Assembly (NCBI GenBank): GCA_017523755.1
Contig: JAFWWA010000051.1
Location: forward strand, 1 to 38,000
Length of the DNA: 38,000 nt
DNA from: Christensenellaceae bacterium
GTDB taxonomy: Bacteria; Bacillota; Clostridia; Christensenellales; Christensenellaceae
Reading direction: 5' to 3'
How positions within the stretch are numbered: the stretch's first letter is position 1; each line of letters begins with the position of its first letter. This document shows, in pieces, positions 33,082-38,000 of this stretch. Below the pieces are notes generated by a model. That model made no database searches. It was not told where the DNA came from and was given only the letters and a program-made list of their open reading frames with translations. A program made the position numbers and the translations under genes.

Positions 33082-34385
33082 ACTTCTTTCCTCCCCGCAT
33101 CCGCGATCTCATTGCTTCTCACGGTGAATCCTATCCTGCTGTTCGGGAAAGCACCCTTAAAGAGATGCAGGAATCCTCTTAAAAATACGAAGTTGAACAG
33201 GAAGCCTATGAGGGCCGAGAGCGCGACCGCGCTTGAGAATTCTCCCATCGGGCTCTTCTCGAATACCGCCATGACTATCCCCATGAGGAGGAGCACCGCG
33301 TTGATATCCACGATGAACAGTCCCCTGTTCCTGTAGGCGTCCCTTATCGGGTCTTTTCCGTTCGCACGGGCCAGCTTCCTGACCTCGCAGAGGATGATGT
33401 CCGTCTGTATCATGAATGCCGAAAGACCTATGAGCGTTCCCGCTATGCCTGCAGGGGACAGCTTTAGCCTTACTGCCGCCAGCGCGAACACAAGGATCAC
33501 CGAGAACATCCAAATGTGGAGGACCGTGATGAACCCATAGGAGGCATACCTCACGAACATAACTGTTATGAACGCAAGGAGGGCTATGAGGACTCCCGTC
33601 ATGAGGAATCCGAACACCTCGCTGCCCATCACCGATTTTATAGATCTGGCCTGGGTGACCGTGAACTTGGCGTCAAGTATTCCCGAGTTCAGCTGATATG
33701 CCATGCTCGTCACCTCGCGTCTCGTGAATCCGAGCGAGGAAGCGAACTGCCCGTCCTTTATGATACTGCTGAGCTTTCTGGTCACGAGCTTCGATCCGTC
33801 ATATTCTATATCTATATTGCTGTCTTTGCCGAATTCATCCCTTACCCTGTTGAAGGCTTCGGCGCCGTCTTCAGTGAGCCTGAAGTACAGCATGTAAGTG
33901 GTATCGTCATATCTGACCTCCCTGGCCGTACCGTCCAGGATGGCCGCGTTGTCTATGATAAAGTTTCCTTCCTCATCATAGAATTTCAGCACTCCGCGCT
34001 CACATATGTACTTCGTGAGGTCGTTGCTGTCGCTTAAGTCTTCATAGTCATCGGTGTACATCTCTATCCTGACGATATCGTCTTCGGCCTTTGAAAGAGA
34101 TATGTCATAGAATCCCCTGTCGTCAAGCCTTTCCTTGAACATCTTCATGACTTCATCCATGAGCTCATCCGTGACCTCAGCATCGGGATCGTCGTTGCCT
34201 TTGGCGTCAACAGGCTTCACCTTGACAGAGATCACCGTGCCCCCGTTGAGCTCGACGGAGCTGACGAGCCCCGAAGTCGGCAAAAATGTATACGGTCCGC
34301 TCGTGACTCCGAAAAAGACCACGTATGTAAGTGCTGCCGTGAAAACGAACAGCAGTAAAAGAATAAGCAGCCTGCGTATTCTCAT
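33078..34385 (-). CDS. secD: protein translocase subunit SecD
   Basis: SecD (435 residues) is the partner of SecF. It has one N-terminal helix (about 7-27), a P1-like external domain with VDELMDEVMKMFKERLDDRGFYDISL (about 70-100), FRLTEDGAEAFNRV, and the C-terminal helical region beginning at about 255. The usual D-x-x-GG element reads SSVELNGGTVISVKV here. It has a strong promoter at 34434-34462 and forms a two-gene operon with secF. Confidence 0.94.
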   Translation of the reverse strand: MRIRRLLILLLLFVFTAALTYVVFFGVTSGPYTFLPTSGLVSSVELNGGTVISVKVKPVDAKGNDDPDAEVTDELMDEVMKMFKERLDDRGFYDISLSKAEDDIVRIEMYTDDYEDLSDSNDLTKYICERGVLKFYDEEGNFIIDNAAILDGTAREVRYDDTTYMLYFRLTEDGAEAFNRVRDEFGKDSNIDIEYDGSKLVTRKLSSIIKDGQFASSLGFTRREVTSMAYQLNSGILDAKFTVTQARSIKSVMGSEVFGFLMTGVLIALLAFITVMFVRYASYGFITVLHIWMFSVILVFALAAVRLKLSPAGIAGTLIGLSAFMIQTDIILCEVRKLARANGKDPIRDAYRNRGLFIVDINAVLLLMGIVMAVFEKSPMGEFSSAVALSALIGFLFNFVFLRGFLHLFKGAFPNSRIGFTVRSNEIADAGRKEV

Positions 34386-34433
34386 GTCGTTCCTCCCTGA
34401 TCACTGCTTAAAAAAAGCAATGGTATGCAATGT

Positions 34434-34462
34434 ATTATATATCCTGAAAAATCTTCAGTCAA
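34434..34462 (-). promoter_or_regulatory. promoter for secD-secF
   Basis: TTGACT (34457-34462), a 17-bp spacer and a perfect TATAAT (34434-34439) on the minus strand, about 50 nt before the secD ATG. Confidence 0.78.
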
Positions 34463-34504
34463 ATACATGCTCCTTTAAAGGTCTGAAACAACGCGCAAAC
34501 ATGG

Positions 34505-34530
34505 AAAAAGGGTCCTCTTGGACCCTTTTT
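34505..34530 (-). terminator. isc operon terminator
   Basis: An 11-bp stem AAAAAGGGTCC (34505-34515)/GGACCCTTTTT (34520-34530) with a TCTT loop. It lies 22 nt beyond the nifU stop. The A/T ends give a U-run on the minus strand. Confidence 0.9.
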
Positions 34531-34552
34531 GTGTCTGTATCTGAACTTAATG

Positions 34553-34993
34553 TCAGTCTTCTTCCTCCACTTCGTGCTCCCCGATATCATTGACCGGAGG
34601 CTTCAGCCCCTCTATCGTTATGCCTTTTTTTAAAGCATAGTCCCAGAGCGCCGCATGGATGGCTTCCTCCGCCAGAAGAGAACAGTGGATCTTTACCTGC
34701 GGAAGGCCGTCGAGCGCCTCCATCACCGCCTTGTTGGTGACTTCGAGAGCTTCATATATCGTCTTTCCCTTCACAAGCTCGGTAGCCATGCTGCTGGTAG
34801 CGACCGCAGCCCCGCAGCCGAAGGTCTTGAACTTGACGTCGCGGATGACCTGATCATCGTCTATATCAAGGAATATCCTCATTATGTCGCCGCACTTGGC
34901 GTTCCCTACCGTTCCCGTGCCGCTTGCGTTCTCTATCTCGCCCATGTTCCTAGGGTGCATGAAATGATCCATCACTTTTTCACTGTACATCAT
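34553..34993 (-). CDS. nifU: Fe-S cluster scaffold protein NifU/IscU-like
   Basis: The scaffold on which NifS/IscS builds Fe-S clusters (146 residues). The three ligand cysteines are Cys34 (NAKCGDIM), Cys60 (TFGCGAAVATSS) and Cys104 (KIHCSLLAEEA). The N-terminal YSEKVMDHFMHPRNMGEIENA is typical. It lacks the extra NifU domains and so is the short Clostridia form, often called NifU in annotation. It follows nifS by 16 nt and ends the operon. Confidence 0.95.
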   Translation of the reverse strand: MMYSEKVMDHFMHPRNMGEIENASGTGTVGNAKCGDIMRIFLDIDDDQVIRDVKFKTFGCGAAVATSSMATELVKGKTIYEALEVTNKAVMEALDGLPQVKIHCSLLAEEAIHAALWDYALKKGITIEGLKPPVNDIGEHEVEEED

Positions 34994-35009
34994 ACCGGTA
35001 TATCCTCCC

Positions 35010-36191
35010 TCATTTCCCGTTTTTTATGAAATCCTCATAGAGAGGAGACATTTTCCTCAGCTTGTCTACGGTCTCCTTTATGCAGTCGACTACGTAATCC
35101 ATCTCTTCAAGGGTGTTCTTCTCGGAAAGCGTGAGCCTGAGCGAGCCGTGGGCTATTTCATGGGGAAGCCCTATGGCAAGAAGCACATGCGACGGATCAA
35201 GGGATCCCGACGTGCACGCGCTCCCCGAAGAGCCGCAGATGCCGGCCATATCGAGCCACATCAGGAGCGATTCGCCCTCGATGAACCTGAAGCAGAAGCT
35301 CGTATTGTTGGGGAGCCTCTTTTCCCTGTGCCCGTTGAGACGGGTATAGGGTATCTCGCCAAGTATCCTGTCAATAAGGTGGTCCCTCAGCTTTATCTCT
35401 TTTTCAGCCCTTTCCTTAAGCGTGGACATCGCAAGCTCGGCTGCTTTTCCTATGCCGACTATGCCGGGGACGTTCTCGGTCCCTGCCCTCTTTCCCTTCT
35501 CCTGCTGGCCGCCGTGCACGAAGCTCTTTATCCTCACGCCCTTCCTTATATAAAGGAAGCCCACGCCCTTGGGCCCGTTGAATTTATGGCCGCTTGCGGA
35601 AAGCATGTCGATGCCCAGCTCCTTCACGTCTATCGGCACATGCGTGAACGCCTGTACGGCGTCCGTATGGAAAAGTATGCCGTGCTTCTTTGCAGTTTCT
35701 GATATCTCCTTCACGGGCTCGACGGTCCCTATCTCGTTGTTGGCGAACATTATGGATATAAGGATGGTATCGGGCCTTATCGCCGCTTCGAGCTCGCCGA
35801 TATCGATCAAGCCGTCGCTGTCGACTTTGAGATAAGTCACCTCGAAGCCTCTTTTTTCAAGATACTCGCAGGTATTCAGGACGGCGTGATGCTCTATGCT
35901 GCTCGTTATTATATGCTTTCCTTTAGACTGAAGGGCCTCGGCAGCCGCCTTTATCGCCCAGTTGTCCGATTCGCTGCCGCCTGCCGTGAAGTATATCTCG
36001 CCTTCATCAGCGTTAAGAGCGTCGGCTATCTGTTTCCTTGCCTTCGTGACAGCCTGCTTGCTTTCCTGTCCCAGCCCGTAAACGCTGGACGCATTTCCGT
36101 ACTTCTCACAAAAATACGGCAACATCTCCTTTAGGACCTCAGGGTCCGTAGGCGTTGTTGCTGCATTATCAAGATATATCGTTTTTGTCAT
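35010..36191 (-). CDS. nifS: cysteine desulfurase (NifS/IscS family)
   Basis: A PLP enzyme that takes sulfur from L-cysteine for Fe-S clusters and tRNA thiolation. The 393-residue product starts MTKTIYLDNAATTPTDPEV and shows His102 (SIEHHAVL), the PLP lysine Lys203 (SGHKFNGPKG) and the persulfide cysteine Cys326 in SSGSACTSGS. I chose the ATG at 36189-36191: it gives the family N-terminus, although AGGAGG is 15 nt away, longer than usual. The extra upstream codons read into iscR. Confidence 0.95.
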   Translation of the reverse strand: MTKTIYLDNAATTPTDPEVLKEMLPYFCEKYGNASSVYGLGQESKQAVTKARKQIADALNADEGEIYFTAGGSESDNWAIKAAAEALQSKGKHIITSSIEHHAVLNTCEYLEKRGFEVTYLKVDSDGLIDIGELEAAIRPDTILISIMFANNEIGTVEPVKEISETAKKHGILFHTDAVQAFTHVPIDVKELGIDMLSASGHKFNGPKGVGFLYIRKGVRIKSFVHGGQQEKGKRAGTENVPGIVGIGKAAELAMSTLKERAEKEIKLRDHLIDRILGEIPYTRLNGHREKRLPNNTSFCFRFIEGESLLMWLDMAGICGSSGSACTSGSLDPSHVLLAIGLPHEIAHGSLRLTLSEKNTLEEMDYVVDCIKETVDKLRKMSPLYEDFIKNGK

Positions 36192-36219
36192 ATGTTTAAA
36201 ACCGATCCTCCTAAGATCA

Positions 36220-36639
36220 TTATTCAATAGTTTCCTTAAGTATCGCACCAAGGCTCAGTGCGTCGACCGTTTCGGCAATAGCGTCATTGATACGCCTCCA
36301 GACAACCTTACTCACGCAAAGGCTCGACCGGGGGCATTTGATCTTCCCGTCTTTCGTTAATCCTACGCAGTCCACGTTGATGTCTCCCTCGAGCGCCCTT
36401 AGGATATCCCCTATGGATATCTCCGAAGCGTCCCTTGAAAGGCAGTATCCTCCCTGAGCGCCCCTTATGCTCGTCACAAGTCCCGCTTTCTTGAGCTTTG
36501 CCATCAGCTGCTCGAGATAGCTTTCCGACAGCGACTGTCTGTCAGCGATGCTGCTGATCGGAACAGGTCCGTCATTGCCGTTGATCGCAAGATCGACTAT
36601 CGCCCTTAAACCGTATCTCCCTTTTGTTGATAATTTCAT
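36220..36639 (-). CDS. iscR: Rrf2-family regulator, IscR-like
   Basis: A 139-residue winged-helix regulator: MKLSTKGRYGLRAIVDLA at the start, the recognition region SLSESYLEQLMAKLKKAGLV (36-55) and the wing RGAQGGYCLSR. Three cysteines at 91, 102 and 108 suit an Fe-S cluster, as in IscR and unlike CymR, though the spacing between the first two (10 residues) is longer than in E. coli. It leads the iscR-nifS-nifU operon and probably senses Fe-S status and controls its own promoter. Confidence 0.93.
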   Translation of the reverse strand: MKLSTKGRYGLRAIVDLAINGNDGPVPISSIADRQSLSESYLEQLMAKLKKAGLVTSIRGAQGGYCLSRDASEISIGDILRALEGDINVDCVGLTKDGKIKCPRSSLCVSKVVWRRINDAIAETVDALSLGAILKETIE

Positions 36640-36798
36640 GTCATACCTCTTACTGCTGCGAAAAAAAGGATCAGCTATCTCCGACTGCTTTACTGGGAAT
36701 TGATCCCGTCGTTAAAGGACAGAACTGCATCAACACTGAACAAGCATCCTGTTGCGGCCGTTTCCTTCTTCACGTTTATGAGCGTTTTATTCAACTTC
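36640..36798 (-). promoter_or_regulatory. long iscR leader
   Basis: From the predicted start near 36792 to the iscR ATG the leader is about 150 nt. It holds short frames in two registers (a TTG-start frame of about 34 codons and an ATG frame of 18 codons), neither with a good ribosome binding site, and the hairpin at 36661-36706. No plus-strand gene in this stretch is convincing. Confidence 0.45.
36661..36706 (-). terminator. terminator-like hairpin in the iscR leader
   Basis: GGATCA (36701-36706 side) and TGATCC (36668-36673 side) pair on the minus strand around a 27-nt loop and are followed by seven Ts, 22 nt before the iscR start. The 5' half overlaps an alternative small hairpin GGGA-TCAAT-TCCC, which would exclude the terminator. 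It looks like an attenuator or the 3' end of a small RNA of about 130 nt. The stem is only 6 bp, so this is tentative. Confidence 0.45.
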
Positions 36799-36828
36799 TT
36801 TATAGCATACTTATATGATAGGTGTCAA
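36799..36828 (-). promoter_or_regulatory. promoter for iscR-nifS-nifU
   Basis: A perfect TTGACA (36823-36828), an 18-bp spacer and TATAAA (36799-36804) on the minus strand. An Rrf2-type operator could overlap, but I cannot match a defined IscR box. Confidence 0.65.
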
Positions 36829-36923
36829 ACGATACGCCGCTTTTTATTCGTTTTTTTACATTTTTATACAGTCGGGCATCAGGGCAGGCTGCTCTTCCCG
36901 GGCCGGTTATACTCTTCTTATTA

Positions 36924-36952
36924 TTGCCTAAGCATTCCCCGGTTGATATAAT
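36924..36952 (+). promoter_or_regulatory. promoter for the amidohydrolase gene
   Basis: TTGCCT (36924-36929), a 17-bp spacer and TATAAT (36947-36952) preceded by TGA, so it is also an extended -10. The start codon follows 36 nt later with GAGGAG in between. Confidence 0.75.
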
Positions 36953-36988
36953 ATCCATATCAATCTGATCACACGAGGAGTTAAGAAT

Positions 36989-37837
36989 ATGTTGGAATAC
37001 GGTGTAGTAGATTCTCATGTCCATCTCTGGGATACGGTCCCTCCGTTCGATAAGAGGCCCAATCATTTCGGTGTCCACGGGCGCCCGAAGGAATTCATAG
37101 AAGCCTGCGGTAAGGTCCCGGTGGCGAAGATAGTCCATATGGAATTCGGAAGAGGGATAGATACTTACATGCCTGAGATAGAGCTGATGGAAAAGCTGGC
37201 GGAGGAAGACAGCAGGCTTGCCGCCATGGTCGCCTGGGCTCCTCTCTCTCACGGATATGACACGGCGGCAAGAGCTCTTGACGAGATAGCCCTCCACCCC
37301 ATCGTGAGGGGCATCAGGCAGGCGCATTTCTTCGATCCTGACGGCATGGCCTATACTACAAAAGACATGATCGACGGCGTACGTCTTTTAAAACAGTACG
37401 GGCTCTCTTTCGCCCTCGGCACCAGCTTCAACCAGGACGGCGGAGTGATAAAGTTCCTCGACATGGTAGGGGACGACATCCCGTTCGTTCTTGACCATAT
37501 GGGGAAGCCTCCCGTACAGCAGAAGCTGTTCGACAAATGGGCAAGGGACATGGAAGCCATTGAAAAGCACAAAAACGTCTCTATCAAGCTCTCGAGCATA
37601 GCGACCGAAGCGGCGGGGCCCGACTGGACCTTCGACGAGATAGCCCCTTATGTCAGGTACAGCGTCGAACTGTTCGGCTGGGACAGAGTGATGTATGGCT
37701 CTGACTGGCCGGTATCCACAAGGAATTCGAATCCGGAAAGACAGATGGAGACCCTTCTTGAGATCCTTAAGGATGCGACCGCTGAACAGCTGCATAAACT
37801 GTTCGTTGACAATACTTCGAAGCTTTACGGGATCTGA
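36989..37837 (+). CDS. amidohydrolase family 2 protein (COG3618, lactonase-like)
   Basis: A 282-residue TIM-barrel hydrolase of the amidohydrolase-2 type. Metal-binding features are DSHVHLWD (8-15), FVLDHMGKPP (166-175, His170) and MYGSDWPVS (235-243, Asp239); KLSS (200-203) also fits. Relatives include L-fucono- and L-rhamnono-lactonases and 2-pyrone-4,6-dicarboxylate lactonase, so sugar-acid lactone hydrolysis is plausible but the substrate is unknown. GAGGAG lies about 8 nt before the ATG. It is monocistronic and is followed directly by the IS-like sequence. Confidence 0.85.
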   Translation: MLEYGVVDSHVHLWDTVPPFDKRPNHFGVHGRPKEFIEACGKVPVAKIVHMEFGRGIDTYMPEIELMEKLAEEDSRLAAMVAWAPLSHGYDTAARALDEIALHPIVRGIRQAHFFDPDGMAYTTKDMIDGVRLLKQYGLSFALGTSFNQDGGVIKFLDMVGDDIPFVLDHMGKPPVQQKLFDKWARDMEAIEKHKNVSIKLSSIATEAAGPDWTFDEIAPYVRYSVELFGWDRVMYGSDWPVSTRNSNPERQMETLLEILKDATAEQLHKLFVDNTSKLYGI

Positions 37838-37914
37838 CCTGTCAGCTGATACGAAAAAGGGCTCTATGTCAAATGTTGGGGTAGAGCATAAAATTAGGAC
37901 AAGATTGTTTAATC

Positions 37915-37950
37915 AAAACAGCTACAAGATCATGATCTTGTAGCTGTTTT
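37915..37950. terminator. perfect 36-bp palindrome, terminator-like
   Basis: An 18-bp stem (37915-37932 with 37933-37950) forms an uninterrupted palindrome centred at ATCATGAT. The AAAA/TTTT ends give U-runs in both directions. It may end both the amidohydrolase transcript and a transposase transcript entering from the right. Confidence 0.75.
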
Positions 37951-37955
37951 TGTGC

Positions 37956-38000
37956 TCACCATCGAACCTGATCATGATCTATATCCAAAACTAGTAAAAA
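37956..38000 (-). CDS. possible 3' end of a transposase
   Basis: On the minus strand a frame open at the window edge ends at a TGA (37956-37958), giving only LLVLDIDHDQVRW before the stop. It is immediately followed by the palindromic terminator and then the putative IS end, the layout expected for a transposase terminus. Fourteen residues are too few to identify it. Confidence 0.25.
   Translation of the reverse strand, partial: FLLVLDIDHDQVRW

Larger units (their letters stand above)
37859..38000. mobile_element. probable insertion-sequence end (ISL3-like)
   Basis: The sequence changes abruptly after the amidohydrolase. At 37859 begins GGGCTCTATGTCAAATG, with GCTCTA (37861-37866) mirrored by TAGAGC (37882-37887). 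From memory this resembles terminal repeats of ISL3-family elements, but I could not compare it. A perfect 36-bp palindrome and the tail of a possible minus-strand reading frame follow. Composition is more AT-rich than the neighbouring genes. Confidence 0.5.

Noticed and set aside
36700-36951. 83-residue plus-strand frame in the iscR upstream region
   Set aside because: Hydrophobic and aromatic-rich but no ribosome binding site; it runs through the predicted iscR promoter and into the amidohydrolase promoter.
36800-37327. 175-residue minus-strand frame overlapping the amidohydrolase start
   Set aside because: Antisense to the amidohydrolase and across two promoters; no family features.
1-38000. 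CRISPR arrays, tRNA or rRNA genes, toxin-antitoxin pairs, prophage genes
   Set aside because: I looked for spaced direct repeats, tRNA-like T-loop sequence and typical small gene pairs in the gaps and saw none I could support.

Overview
The window comes from a Clostridia-type Firmicute, most probably a Lachnospiraceae relative. The evidence is the S10-spc-alpha gene order with a KOW-domain gene between map and infA, the ecfA1-ecfA2-ecfT-truA-rplM-rpsI block after rplQ, an L24 with a C-terminal zinc ribbon, a long L17, zinc forms of S4, S14, L36 and Adk, and strong AGGAGG-type ribosome binding sites. The family-level placement is an inference; no 16S gene is present.

Layout. (1) 1-401: an accessory-looking intergenic stretch with a possible partial reading frame, a palindromic MITE-like repeat (167-276), a terminator-like hairpin and the rpsI terminator. 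(2) 402-4601, minus strand: ecfA1-ecfA2-ecfT (energy module of ECF vitamin importers), truA, rplM, rpsI. A near-consensus promoter inside the end of truA gives rplM-rpsI its own start. (3) 4716-20295, minus strand: a complete S10-spc-alpha superoperon of 31 genes from rpsJ to rplQ, including secY, adk, map, infA and rpoA. It has a strong promoter before rpsJ, a second predicted promoter before rpmJ, and an unusually long structured gap before rpsM. (4) 20698-22502: a small membrane protein of unknown function (+) and a cytoplasmic CE15-like esterase (-). (5) 22672-27577: murD (+), the uronate genes uxaB-uxaA (-), and a small membrane protein (+). (6) 27642-34385, minus strand: secD-secF, then recJ-rel (stringent response). 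(7) 34553-36639, minus strand: iscR-nifS-nifU for Fe-S cluster assembly, with a long leader that carries a terminator-like hairpin. (8) 36989-37837: an amidohydrolase of the lactonase-like COG3618 type (+). (9) 37859-38000: what looks like one end of an insertion sequence.

Function. Most of the window is core translation, secretion and stress machinery. The accessory theme is sugar-acid use: UxaB and UxaA convert tagaturonate to 2-keto-3-deoxygluconate, and the nearby esterase and amidohydrolase belong to families often met in plant-polysaccharide and sugar-acid catabolism. A wholly new system is not evident. The points most worth checking are RNA-level: the rpmJ-rpsM gap, the iscR leader with alternative hairpins, the S10 and L13 leaders, and the mobile-element traces at both window ends.
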